64,000 nt of DNA, taken from NCBI GenBank assembly GCA_977017575.1, contig CDRNVI010000011.1, positions 1-64,000 of the forward strand. Reading direction: 5' to 3'. Each line of letters begins with the position of its first letter. The first letter of the stretch is position 1. Positions 9,805-18,564 of the stretch are shown here, one piece after another. Origin of the DNA: Paramoeba atlantica. Its lineage: Eukaryota; Discosea. The notes under the pieces were generated by a model. The model saw only the letters and a program-made list of their open reading frames with translations. It had not been told where the DNA came from and made no database searches. A program made the position numbers and the translations under genes.

Positions 9805-9888
9805 TTGCGATGAGCGGGTTTGAACTCGCCGTCTGAGCACCATGTGCTTCAAACTTTGAATTCTTGCCACTCCGCCACCTCCGCTCTA
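9805..9888 (-). tRNA. tRNA-Leu-like locus (possible CAA anticodon), probably degenerate
   Basis: The minus strand reads as a class II tRNA. It opens GCGGAGGTGGCGGAGTGGCA with a strong A box and has a possible anticodon loop TTCAAAG. A GCAC-ATG-GTGC variable arm and a T arm GCGAG-TTCAAA-CCCGC follow. The acceptor GCGGAGG can pair with TCATCGC except at one position. The T loop is one base short and the anticodon stem is weak, so it may be a pseudogene. Serine or leucine type cannot be settled by eye. Confidence 0.45.
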
Positions 9889-9913
9889 GAGCGGAGGTGG
9901 CGGAGTGGCAAGA
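9862..9913. repeat. 52-bp perfect palindrome of tRNA 5' ends
   Basis: A perfect inverted repeat is centred on TCTAGA (9885-9890). Each arm is the first 25 or so bases of the tRNA-like gene, so two tRNA 5' ends stand head to head. The plus-strand copy is cut off after the arm. Confidence 0.9.
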
Positions 9914-10071
9914 CAAACACCAATGCAATAGCTTCATGTTACATTCTATATTTTGTTTTCTAAAGATCTACTTAGGAGGATGAAGATTCCTAAAACTAGA
10001 CTCGCCGTGCCATCCTGTGCCATTTCGTGCCATCCTGTGCCATCCACAGAGGGTAAACTTGCACAGTGTCC

Positions 10072-10209
10072 AATGAGTCGAGAAAAACCAGTTTAAACAG
10101 CCGGAAACGCACCTATGTAAAATTCTCTACACGTTCAAAAAAAAGATGATAAAAAACAGAACAGTTTTTCAAATTTCGAGGGGGGGACTTATAGCTGATT
10201 GCTAGTGTA
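10072..10209. repeat. Dispersed repeat, copy 1 (about 140 bp)
   Basis: It shares long identical stretches with 39888-40028. Examples are AAATTCTCTACACGTTC, AAAGATGATAAAAAACAGA and GGACTTATAGCTGATTGCTA. No coding potential is seen. A short non-autonomous element is likely. Confidence 0.9.
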
Positions 10210-10847
10210 TTGTCGTAGTATACTATAATGAGACCTGTGATTCTTCCATTGGTATCCTTCAAATGCATTATATTGGGATCATCCGGTTGCGTTCGTTTTT
10301 TCCCCTAGGCTTAACCTGTCTACATCCCGTTTTAAATAAACGACACTCCAACACATGCGGTGTGCAATTGAAGCAGACCAAGAATGTCCCATCGGCAAAA
10401 CGGTTGGTACCTAGGCTGAATTCTCCAACCACAGATTCATAGTTCTAGAAAAAGCATCAAAGATGGGCAACTGGTAAAACCGGTGCCTGAGATCTGCCGT
10501 GATGTAGCACGCTAGACCTAGTATTTCCCTATGAATTTGTTCCTTCGTGGGTAATGCAATATCTGGAGGTCTCCGTGCAAGCACACTGACATCTTTTGCA
10601 TTCATAATCAAGCGAGAATGGGTTTTCGGTTTTCAAACTGAAAAATCGTGTTCAGTCAGTCGGAAGAGTTGGTACAAAAATATTCCCTTTTCACCTTGGT
10701 ATTCTACAAATGCTGTTTCAGCTGGTTATATCCTTGCTTGTTGCTCTTCGAATAATCTTCCACCGCTCGTGATTGAGCACATCCGTTGTGCCCACTCCGC
10801 TTCTCTTCTGTATTTGTTGCGGCCCGTTTTGAGGTACCACTTTTTCT

Positions 10848-11400
10848 CTAAAAATCTAATGCGAATCCTGAGAGCTGTCCATCAGAATAGAAGGACGAAA
10901 CATCGAGGGGGCGAGAGCCTTGATGATTGCGATCAATTCCACGGGCGAACTGCTTTCCAGATCGTTCGTTGATGGCTGAAGATGTCGCATCAAGCGCAGT
11001 TCGCGTGATGTGGGTGAAAACTGTTCGCTTAAAGTAGAAATCACGGACAAGACCATTGAAATGTTCAACGCCGCCTTTCTCCCAATTTGCGTAGGGCTTG
11101 CAAAAGAATGATTGACAGCCCAACGAAGGGGCTGTCTTCACTAGCTCGTGTTTCGCGAACTCGGTTCCATTGTCGTACGTGATGCTGAAAGCTTGGAACC
11201 GTTGCAGAGCACAAGTGACCTCCTCGACTACAATTGCCAATTTCTTGTCCCCCAACTTCCGAAGAATTACACAGCGGCTTTTTTTTCCTCCACTGAACTG
11301 AGCAAATAGCCGCTATGTTGTGCTCCTCCATTCAAGTCGCGCTCCCAATCTCCATGCCTGGTGAGAGTGTTGACGAAATCTGGACGCTCTCTTATGCGCA
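10848..11400 (-). mobile_element. IS30-like transposase remnant
   Basis: The minus-strand frames carry IS30 family hallmarks: an HGDWERDL-type motif near 11350 (first catalytic Asp), then ITYDNGTEFAKHELV with the second Asp, and PYANWEKGGVEHFNGLVRDF with the closing Glu region. Parts lie in different frames and no N-terminal HTH is visible, so the copy is broken. IS30 elements are mainly bacterial, which makes this a sign of transfer or of a eukaryotic branch of the family. Terminal repeats were not found. Confidence 0.7.
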
Positions 11401-11623
11401 GAAAGGGCAAAAAAGGGAAAAGATCAGTCAAAATCTATTTTCGTTTTATTTTTGGGAGTTGTAGCGTGTTACTCTTTTGCTTTTCATTATGTTCGCTACT
11501 TTCTTTCAATAATCAAAGCCCTCGACTCGAAGCTAGAGGGGTACAACCACCGCGATAATAGACAACGCAAACGTAGTTACCGAAGTAAGGCGTGTTATGC
11601 ACGGTACTACTTTTCTTGCTTTT

Positions 11624-11625
11624 AG
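11624..11625 (+). other. Predicted trans-splice acceptor for GDP-mannose pyrophosphorylase
   Basis: The tract TTTTCTTGCTTTTAG ends here, 31 bp before the ATG. SL addition at this AG would remove the in-frame upstream ATG at 11597. Confidence 0.55.
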
Positions 11626-11656
11626 TTTTAAAGTTGTTTGTCTAGTTCTTTTTTGG

Positions 11657-12796
11657 ATGAAAGCATTAATACTGGTTGGAGGGTACGGCACTCGACTACG
11701 TCCCTTGACATTAACTCTGGCTAAGCCGCTCGTACCTTTTTGCAATCTTCCAATTCTGGTTCACCAAATGATTGCATTACGTGATGCAGGAGTCACCGTG
11801 ATCATTCTTGCTTTATCCTACCAATCCGATGAAATTGAGAAGACGATTGGTGTCTGGTCTGAGCGACTGAATGTGCAAATTATTTTTTCTGTAGAAAAGT
11901 ATCCTATGGGTACGGCAGGTCCATTGGCGCTAGCAAAGTTTCATGGGTTTCTTTGTACTGACGGCAAGGAGCCCATTTTTGTTCTGAACAGTGACGTGAT
12001 ATGCAAATTTCCACTAAGAGAAATGCTAAGCTTCCACTATAACCGCAAAGCTGAGGCGACGATTCTAGTGAAGCGGGTTGAGAACTGGAATCAATACGGA
12101 GTTGTGGTCAATGAACCGGGGTCGGGTAAAGTTAAGCGGTTTGTAGAAAAGCCAACAGAGTTCGTGGGTAATGAAATCAATGCGGGCATATACTTGCTTC
12201 AAGGAGGGGTTGTAGATCGCATTCCCATTAAAAATACATCCATAGAGAGAGAAACGTTTCCTGAGATAGCACGCGAAGGAAGGTTGTATTCATTTCCATT
12301 GGCTGGGTTTTGGATGGATATTGGGAAGCCAACGGACTATTTGTGTGGTATGAAAATGTACCTGGACTACGTTCAAAATGAGACTCAAAACGTGGGGCAT
12401 ATCACGGAGCACTGTGAGCCTCTTTCCAGAGTACGCAGCTCGCAGAAGGACCCCTACACAATTATTCCGCCTTGTTTCATTGACTCGTCGGTATCTATTG
12501 GTGAGGACAGTGTGATAGGTCCCTATGTTACCATTGCGGCCGGATGTAACATTGGAAAAGGGGTTCGTATTGAGTCGTCTGCAATTTTCCGAAACGCTCA
12601 CATTGGTGATTGTTCTTACGTGTCTTCCAGCATTATTGGCTGGGAGAACAACGTAGGACGATGGTGCCGACTGGTTTCTGGGTGTGTCTTTGCTGCGGAT
12701 GTTACAGTGAAAGATGAGCTTTACCTGAATGGTTGTGTTATTCTCCCGCATAAATGTGTGGCGCAATCTGTGTCAGAACCACAAATCCTAATGTAA
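11657..12796 (+). CDS. GMPPB: Mannose-1-phosphate guanylyltransferase (GDP-mannose pyrophosphorylase)
   Basis: It makes GDP-mannose from GTP and mannose-1-phosphate for glycosylation and GPI anchors. The 379-residue protein starts with the nucleotide-binding signature LVGGYGTRLRPLT (residues 6-18), has the metal-binding VLNSDV (Asp113) and FVEKP (162-166). It ends in hexapeptide-type left-handed beta-helix turns and VILPHK...SEPQILM, as in GMPPB. Length is close to the usual 360. An in-frame ATG lies 20 codons upstream at 11597, but the internal ATG matches the family start and lies after the predicted splice acceptor. It is the first gene of the plus-strand cluster. Confidence 0.95.
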   Translation: MKALILVGGYGTRLRPLTLTLAKPLVPFCNLPILVHQMIALRDAGVTVIILALSYQSDEIEKTIGVWSERLNVQIIFSVEKYPMGTAGPLALAKFHGFLCTDGKEPIFVLNSDVICKFPLREMLSFHYNRKAEATILVKRVENWNQYGVVVNEPGSGKVKRFVEKPTEFVGNEINAGIYLLQGGVVDRIPIKNTSIERETFPEIAREGRLYSFPLAGFWMDIGKPTDYLCGMKMYLDYVQNETQNVGHITEHCEPLSRVRSSQKDPYTIIPPCFIDSSVSIGEDSVIGPYVTIAAGCNIGKGVRIESSAIFRNAHIGDCSYVSSSIIGWENNVGRWCRLVSGCVFAADVTVKDELYLNGCVILPHKCVAQSVSEPQILM

Positions 12797-13162
12797 ACAC
12801 TGAGATAAATCTTAATGAACCTCCTAACAGAACCATAATTCTAACGTACAGAACTTGCCATGGCAAAGAATAGTATGCCGTGTTTTTTACTTGTATGTTA
12901 CAGTAGCACTGCAACAGTAGTGCTGAACTGTTCTACCCTGTTTGCTAATGAACATAAAAGGGTTCTACAAGGGTACATATACGTACGTAACGTGTGGAGG
13001 AGGTACAGATCCTTTTATTGCATAGACAAGTTTTCCTTTTCCTTTAAAAAAACAGCGAACGCAAACCATTCGAGTAGTTAATTTTACGTTTGTTTTCTAT
13101 ATCATTATCGCCGTAGTGCGTTGAGAATCTTGTAGAGGGGTAGTGCTCCGCGACCTGATTCA
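12797..13162. other. Intergenic, no gene seen
   Basis: A 366-bp AT-rich spacer. The last 210 bp before the pantothenate kinase contain no ATG on the plus strand. Confidence 0.6.
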
Positions 13163-14749
13163 GTGGAGACTTCTTCCGAAAAGTTTTGCGCTCCGTGCGC
13201 TGTCGATATCGGCGGTTCATGTTGTAAGATGGTATTCTTTCAGCCACCCAACGCACCGAAACTACCTGAGTACTGCACCACCGAAAATGTCTCCACTGTT
13301 GGCTTTGAACTTGGGCGGAAACTTCATTTCTTTGTGCCGGCCGAACTGGTGAACTTCCCTACCACACGCGAAAATTTTACGGGCTATCTGCGGTTTATTA
13401 AATTTCCTGTAGAAAAAGTGCCCGCGTTTATCTCCTTTATCAAGAACTCCAATGTACAAGAAAAATTCCACGACGTCTCCCACATCCCCGGCACGGGAGG
13501 CGGGGCCTACAAATACGCCCCCCTCATCCACAACACCCTCTCCATCACACTCCAGCTCCACCCCGAAATGCACTCGATCCTCCGCGGTCTTAATTTTTTA
13601 CTCAAAACCTTTCCCGGGGAGATCTTTCACTACACCGTACCCCCCCCAACACAGCGTACATCCCATCACCCCCCTAAAGATTCCCCCCCGGCTTCCCCCT
13701 CGGCGTCCCCTGTGGATTCAAACCCCTTCTCCAAAACCTTTTCCCTTCAAAGTTTGAACGCTTCCTCTTCTTCCTCTTCTTCCTCGAGTAGAGCGTACTC
13801 TTCCTCTTCTTCTTCGAGTAGAGCGTACTCTTCTTCTTCCTCTTCTTCTTCGAGTAGAGCGTACTCTTCTTCTTCCTCTTCCCCTTCGAGTAGAGCGTAC
13901 TCTCCTTCGAGTAGAGCGTACTCCTCTTCTTCCTCTTCATCATCATCCTCCCCGTCCTCCCCCTGGCCCTACCTCCTCATCCACATCGGCTCCGGGGTCT
14001 CCATTCTCAAATGCGCCTCCGCGGCCCCCGGGGACTTCGCCCGCCTCTCCGGGTCCGCGATCGGGGGCGGCACGTTCTGGGGGCTGTGCCAGCTGCTCAC
14101 CGGGGCCCGCACCTGGGACCAGCTCGACCTGCAGAACGACGGGGACCGGCCCCCCGCGGAGCCCGCGAGGGTGGACCTGGCCGTCGGGGATATCTACGGC
14201 TGGGGGGATTCTCATGGGGATGGGAAGAAGAATCATGAGGATAAGAAGAGGAATTGTGGGGATAAGAAGAGGAACCATGAGGATAAGAATAGGAACCATG
14301 AGGATAAGAAGAGGAACCATGAGGATAAGAAGAGGAACCATGATGAATCCCCCTGGAGTCTTCCCGGGAATTTAAAACCCCATACCTTAGCCTCGAGCTT
14401 TGGTAAGATTGCTGTGGGGAGCAGGTGGAGGGGGGAGATGGGGGAGGGGGTAGCGGGCTCTTCCCCCGGTTCCTCCCCCACACGCTCGGACTACGTCCGT
14501 AGTCTGCTCACGATGGTGTGTGGGAACATTACGCAGCTGGCGTATTTACACAGTCGGTTGGAGAAAATCGATAATGTGTACTTCACCGGGGGTTTCGTGC
14601 ATAACAACGTGGTGGTGTGGCAGGGGCTGAGTCAGGGGATGGCGTACTGGGGGGAGGGGAGTGGGGTACGGGCGTGTTTCGCGCGGCATAATGGGTATTT
14701 GGGGGCACTGGGGGCGTTGCTGGGGAGGGGAGGGGGGAGGGAGGGGTGA
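13163..14749 (+). CDS. Type II pantothenate kinase with low-complexity insertions
   Basis: First step of CoA synthesis: phosphorylates pantothenate with ATP. It shows the eukaryotic PanK fold: DIGGS near residue 15, IPGTGGGAYKY, LIHIGSGVSI, GGGTFWGLCQLLTG, then VYFTGGFVHNN and the C-terminal GYLGALGALL. Two insertions interrupt it: a Ser-rich block of roughly residues 195-270, and a charged NHEDKKR repeat near 355-395. No ATG precedes the DIGGS motif in this frame after the stop at 13133. The frame opens with a GTG at 13163, and the first ATG (13229) would delete the ATP-binding motif. A non-AUG start, an unseen exon or a sequence error are the options. The 5' half is C-rich and the 3' half G-rich. 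Confidence 0.88.
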   Translation: METSSEKFCAPCAVDIGGSCCKMVFFQPPNAPKLPEYCTTENVSTVGFELGRKLHFFVPAELVNFPTTRENFTGYLRFIKFPVEKVPAFISFIKNSNVQEKFHDVSHIPGTGGGAYKYAPLIHNTLSITLQLHPEMHSILRGLNFLLKTFPGEIFHYTVPPPTQRTSHHPPKDSPPASPSASPVDSNPFSKTFSLQSLNASSSSSSSSSRAYSSSSSSSRAYSSSSSSSSSRAYSSSSSSPSSRAYSPSSRAYSSSSSSSSSSPSSPWPYLLIHIGSGVSILKCASAAPGDFARLSGSAIGGGTFWGLCQLLTGARTWDQLDLQNDGDRPPAEPARVDLAVGDIYGWGDSHGDGKKNHEDKKRNCGDKKRNHEDKNRNHEDKKRNHEDKKRNHDESPWSLPGNLKPHTLASSFGKIAVGSRWRGEMGEGVAGSSPGSSPTRSDYVRSLLTMVCGNITQLAYLHSRLEKIDNVYFTGGFVHNNVVVWQGLSQGMAYWGEGSGVRACFARHNGYLGALGALLGRGGGREG

Positions 14750-15000
14750 AAGGGTGAAGAGGGGAGGGTTTCACCATGCACTTTTGTTTGCGAGGAGATT
14801 GAATACGAGGGGGTTTGGGCTTGGTGGTAAATGGGTGGAGAGAGCTGCGACAGAGTTGGGTGACCGCCAGGTCGCTGCAGAGAGCCAGGAATACCAGTAG
14901 CAACGGACACGTCGAGTGGTTCTCAAGAGAGGCCATCGTGAAGCATGGCCTGCTCGGAAAGGTAATCATTGTAGAAGAAAAGCTGAGAGGTGGAAACACT
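14750..15000. other. Purine-rich downstream spacer
   Basis: A G-rich 3' flank of the pantothenate kinase gene with no convincing gene on either strand. Confidence 0.5.
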
Positions 15001-15074
15001 CTCGCTCCAGGGGAGTGAGTCGGGAGGGGGTGAAACGCATCCCCTGCTTCAGTACAAACGAGGGACAGTTCCTG
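15001..15074 (+). ncRNA. Dispersed relative of the SL-repeat structured element
   Basis: Hairpin CTCGCTCC-AGG-GGAGTGAG, then a G-rich stretch, then CCCCTGCTTCA and GAGGGACAGTTCC. The order and the last two blocks match 1413-1503 while the hairpin arms differ but still pair. That is the pattern expected of a conserved fold, though a decayed repeat cannot be excluded. Confidence 0.35.
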
Positions 15075-15218
15075 TAATATATTCCGTAATGTATTTCCTT
15101 ATTTTATCTCCTCCTTTTTTATCTCTTCCTTCACCCAATTTAACGCCCAGGCTTATCTTTTCTCTCTTCTTAAGCCCCTTCCCTCCCCTCCCCACCCCCT
15201 CACCTCCTCCATTTTCCC

Positions 15219-15908
15219 ATGTCCTCCCACCCGGACGCTCCCCACACCTCCTGGTCCCCCGTCTCCCCTCCCCCCTCCCTTCGTCGAGAGCGTTGCATGA
15301 TTCACGACAAGGTCCGTAACCCCGAGGTGCTTCGGTTCGATCACCAACTCGGGGGGTATCGCTGTGCCGAGGAGCACATGTGTAAAACCCCACCGGGGGA
15401 ACAGCAAAGAAAGAGACACGCGAGTACCGGGCGAGAGGGCGATGAGGAGGAGAACGATGAAAAGAATAACAAAAGTCGTCATGAAACGGAAAAGAAGGCA
15501 AAAGATTACACCATGGACGGGGTCTTCAGGTGTTCCCTGCACGGAAAAGAGCGTAGTGTGTGCAATTTGGTACAAGACCACTATGCCGGGACCTGGCGCT
15601 GCCGCCCGGAGAGTGTGTGTAAGTCTACGGGGGGGTACCGGCCGCGTACCTATGGGGGTACAGGGGGCTCGTACTCCGGCTCGTATTCGAGCTCCTATGG
15701 GGGGTATGGGTCCTCGGGTTCTCGTGGACCTCATGCGCACCCTCCGCCTCCTCCTCCTGGTCCGAGCCGGTCGTTTATGTGTGCACTGCACCGTAAGGTA
15801 CGGAGTGAGGCGAACTTGGTCTATCTCGCCTCGGAGCAGTGCTGGAGGTGTCACCCCGCGTCCCAGTGTAGGGTTTCCAGTGGGATAGGAGAAGGGAGGA
15901 TGGAGTGA
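15219..15908 (+). CDS. CHCC zinc-module protein A (three modules)
   Basis: A 229-residue protein with three copies of a module spaced exactly C-x2-H-x19-C-x5-C. The ligands are C26/H29/C49/C55, C105/H108/C128/C134 and C188/H191/C211/C217. Each has a basic K-x-R just after the His (HDKVR, HGKER, HRKVR) and Trp/Tyr-Arg before the third ligand. Linkers are charged (60-100) or Gly/Ser/Tyr-rich (138-170). I do not recognise the family. The Cys/His set suggests one zinc per module, and the basic residues suggest RNA or DNA binding. Unlike its paralogues at 18565, 22744, 33589 and 59474 it lacks an obvious mitochondrial presequence. Confidence 0.85.
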   Translation: MSSHPDAPHTSWSPVSPPPSLRRERCMIHDKVRNPEVLRFDHQLGGYRCAEEHMCKTPPGEQQRKRHASTGREGDEEENDEKNNKSRHETEKKAKDYTMDGVFRCSLHGKERSVCNLVQDHYAGTWRCRPESVCKSTGGYRPRTYGGTGGSYSGSYSSSYGGYGSSGSRGPHAHPPPPPPGPSRSFMCALHRKVRSEANLVYLASEQCWRCHPASQCRVSSGIGEGRME

Positions 15909-16351
15909 AAGGGGGGATCGAGTAGAGAGGATAAAAAGAAAGTTATTTTAATTTTTTACGTTTAATGCGTGCATTGTCAAATTGGGTGTCCATTGCTGTG
16001 CGATAGCGGTAGTTGTCAATTTTGAAAACGTTTTTTGTTGCCACATAGAGTGTGGTTGGATGAAGAGACAGGAAAGGGTGTGTTTTAACACAAGGGTGCT
16101 TTAGAAAGGTGCAGTTCATGATCCAATAGGAGTCATGGGGCCGATTTGTTTTTTACATTCCGAGGTCAAGGGGTTTAGTCTTCCACAAAACCTTTTATAC
16201 ATGTATCCTACATGTTGAGCGTGTCATTTTCTAATCAATCCGTGTAACCGTCCTCTTCGTTTTCTTTCAACAACACCTATCCCACCCTTCATCCCTTTTC
16301 TACCCCCCAAAGCACCCCAAAAATCACATTTCCCCCCTCGTTCCCCCCTCC
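15909..16351. other. Intergenic with pyrimidine tract
   Basis: 443 bp. The last 120 bp are a C/T-rich tract with an AAAG at about 16310 that could serve as trans-splice acceptor for the next gene. Nothing else was recognised. Confidence 0.5.
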
Positions 16352-17833
16352 ATGTCCCTTCGTTTCACCTTTTTACGCCGTGCTCTACCCCCTCCCCGCC
16401 CCCCTCCCCACTTCCCCAAATCCCTCACCACCCTCCCCAACGGCCTCCGCGTGCTCTCCTACGACGACACCCGCGCCCTCAGCGCCGTCGGGGTCTTCCT
16501 CAAAATGGGGGTGCGCTGCGAGCGCGACTCCACCACCGGGTGCAGCGCCCTCTTCGACAAATACTTCTTCCACTCGAACCGCAAAATACCCTCCGGCGAC
16601 CTCGCGGAGGACCTCAGCTTTATGGGGAACTCGCTCGCGATCAACAACCACCGCGAGTGTGTGAGTTACGTCGTGCAGTGCCCGGGGTACTACACCCCCC
16701 AGGCGATTGAGCTCCTCTCCAGCGCCCTGGTCTTTCCCAGTTTCCAAGACCCGGAGGTTCTGGAACATGTCAAGCAGTCCGTCGCGCAGACCATCCCCGC
16801 ACGCGCCCGTGACCCCACCGGGCAGTGTTTTGAACTGTTGCATCAGGCCGCGTTTGGGGGGAAGCTGCTGGGGCGAAATGCGCTGTTTGAAATCAGCGAC
16901 TTAGAGAAAATCACCCCCAACGTTTTGGCCGACTTTGCGAAGGAGTGGGTCAGCCCGGGGGGGATGACCGTGGTCGGGTCCGGGGTCTCGGACCACAACG
17001 CGTTTGTAGCGGATGTGGAGAAGTGTTTCGTGTTTGGTGAGCCCACGGGGAAGGGGGAGAAGATCGGGGATACCTCCGCGTCTTTCTCTCCCTTAGCCGC
17101 TCAAACAGGCGAGAACGCCACGAAAACGGCCGCACCCCCCCCCTCCCCCTACCACGGGGGCATTGCCATGGCCCACAACACCCTCCCCCCGGAGTCCGTG
17201 GACAAGTTCGCCGAGAAGAGCCACACCCACCTCGGTCTCTTCTACCCCGCCCCCACCTACGCCCACCCCCGCTACTTCACCCTGGCCGTCGCCCAGTGCC
17301 TGCTCGGGGGGGGCCAGAGCTTCAGCAGCGGGGGCCCGGGGAAGGGGATGCTGACGAAGCTCTACCGCGAGGTGGTCGCCCGGGAGCCCTGGGTCGCGGG
17401 GGTGGAGTGCGTCACCGCGGCCTACACCGACGCCGGGCTCTTCGGGCTCTACGGCAGTGCCCCCCACGCGTTTAACCAACACCTGCTAAGAGTCCTCGTG
17501 GAGCAACTCGCCACCGTCGGCCAGCGCATCAGTGAGTACCACGTGGAGATGGCGAAACAGCTGCTGCTGAGTCAGATGTTCCTGGTGAACGACACGGTGC
17601 TGGGGCAGCTGGAGGAGTGCGGCCGCGGGCTGCTGCTGTTCTCCTCGGTGGTGGGGTTCGAGGAGGCGGCGGAGAGGGTTCGCGCCGTGACGCTCGGGGG
17701 GATTCGGGGCGTGTGCGGGGAGATGATTGAGGCCACCCCGACGCTGGCGGTGTTTGGGGACACCTCGGGGATGGAGAGTAGTGTGGAGAGGTTGAGGATG
17801 AGGGTGCTGGATGCGAGGACGAAGAAGAAATGA
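16352..17833 (+). CDS. PMPCA: Mitochondrial processing peptidase alpha subunit
   Basis: Partner of the catalytic beta subunit that cuts presequences from imported mitochondrial proteins. The 493-residue M16-family protein opens with a basic presequence (MSLRFTFLRRALPPPRP) and LPNGLRVLSYDD. Where the beta subunit has its zinc site HxxEH this one has ALFDKYFF, so it is non-catalytic. It keeps the glycine-rich loop GGGQSFSSGGPGKGM (about residues 318-332) that defines the alpha subunit and handles the substrate. Codon choice runs C-rich at the 5' end and G-rich at the 3' end. Confidence 0.93.
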   Translation: MSLRFTFLRRALPPPRPPPHFPKSLTTLPNGLRVLSYDDTRALSAVGVFLKMGVRCERDSTTGCSALFDKYFFHSNRKIPSGDLAEDLSFMGNSLAINNHRECVSYVVQCPGYYTPQAIELLSSALVFPSFQDPEVLEHVKQSVAQTIPARARDPTGQCFELLHQAAFGGKLLGRNALFEISDLEKITPNVLADFAKEWVSPGGMTVVGSGVSDHNAFVADVEKCFVFGEPTGKGEKIGDTSASFSPLAAQTGENATKTAAPPPSPYHGGIAMAHNTLPPESVDKFAEKSHTHLGLFYPAPTYAHPRYFTLAVAQCLLGGGQSFSSGGPGKGMLTKLYREVVAREPWVAGVECVTAAYTDAGLFGLYGSAPHAFNQHLLRVLVEQLATVGQRISEYHVEMAKQLLLSQMFLVNDTVLGQLEECGRGLLLFSSVVGFEEAAERVRAVTLGGIRGVCGEMIEATPTLAVFGDTSGMESSVERLRMRVLDARTKKK

Positions 17834-18060
17834 GGGGGTGGGGAGGCGGGGGTGGGTATGGAGTGGGGGGGGGGGAGGCAGGTGGGGGGGTTTCAGTTTG
17901 CGGAAAGTTGGAGCACTTTTCGCGGAATGCTCGGTGCATGCTGGTATTTTTGTTGAAAAAGAAAAAGTGTAAGATTAGCGAACGTGGTGTCGTCTCTAAA
18001 AGGAGGGCTCTTGCTTCGATATGTTTACCTACTTTAAAAAACATTTTAATTTCGTTTTTA

Positions 18061-18062
18061 AG
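18061..18062 (+). other. Predicted trans-splice acceptor
   Basis: TTAATTTCGTTTTTAAG ends here, 27 bp before the ATG at 18089. Confidence 0.5.
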
Positions 18063-18088
18063 ATACACATTCTTACGTGATACGGTCA

Positions 18089-18418
18089 ATGAGGAGAGTT
18101 GTTCACACCCGTTCACTCGGTGCATCCACTCTGCTCAGTGCTTTTCATCCGTCTCCGGTGTTTGAATCTACAATCCGCCAGAAGGGTACGAATTTTCGAT
18201 ACCGTCTCGATCGAAGCTATGATCCCACCGATGTAGAATATAATGATGAGTGTAATTTTCTCACCTCTTTACCTGATATAGAAACAGAAATACGGCCAGC
18301 GGCCATTCCCCCTACACGATGGAGAACAACATACACGGGCAACGCTCTTGTGTTTCGTCGAAAAAATTACCGAGTGGTACCTTCCACAACCGACGAGGAA
18401 GTAAGAGACCCGTCCTAG
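18089..18418 (+). CDS. Small probable mitochondrial protein
   Basis: 109 residues from the ATG that follows a clear polypyrimidine-AG. The N-terminus MRRVVHTRSLGASTLLSAF is basic, hydroxylated and free of acids, a good mitochondrial presequence. The rest is polar with acidic patches (DPTDVEYNDE) and ends EEVRDPS. I do not recognise it. A ribosomal or respiratory accessory subunit would fit the size, but that is a guess. Confidence 0.6.
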   Translation: MRRVVHTRSLGASTLLSAFHPSPVFESTIRQKGTNFRYRLDRSYDPTDVEYNDECNFLTSLPDIETEIRPAAIPPTRWRTTYTGNALVFRRKNYRVVPSTTDEEVRDPS

Positions 18419-18564
18419 GGATCTTGAACTCTTAATTTCGTCGCGATGTTCGTAATTTCAATCGAATTATTGAACATGATTATACTAAGCCAAGCATAAA
18501 TTGTAAACACCCGTTATTATACGACGTTCTAAAATCATTGACATCTTTTTTTTTCACTCTTCCC

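Larger units (their letters stand above)
9394..11623. other. Divergent strand-switch region
   Basis: Genes point left before this region and right for the next 52 kb. In kinetoplastids such divergent strand-switch regions are where Pol II transcription starts. Within it I see a short tandem GTGCCATCCT-type repeat near 10008-10046, a tRNA-like locus with a 52-bp palindrome, a dispersed repeat and an IS30-like transposase remnant. The stretch 9500-9780 is GC-rich and has an open frame with no family resemblance. The role as a transcription start is inference. Confidence 0.55.

Noticed and set aside
13943-14341. Long minus-strand frames opposite pantothenate kinase, EF-G2 and zinc-module E (also 44947-46083 and 60509-61366)
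   Set aside because: They are GC-rich mirror frames of well-supported plus-strand genes and consist of Pro/Gly/Arg/His low-complexity sequence.
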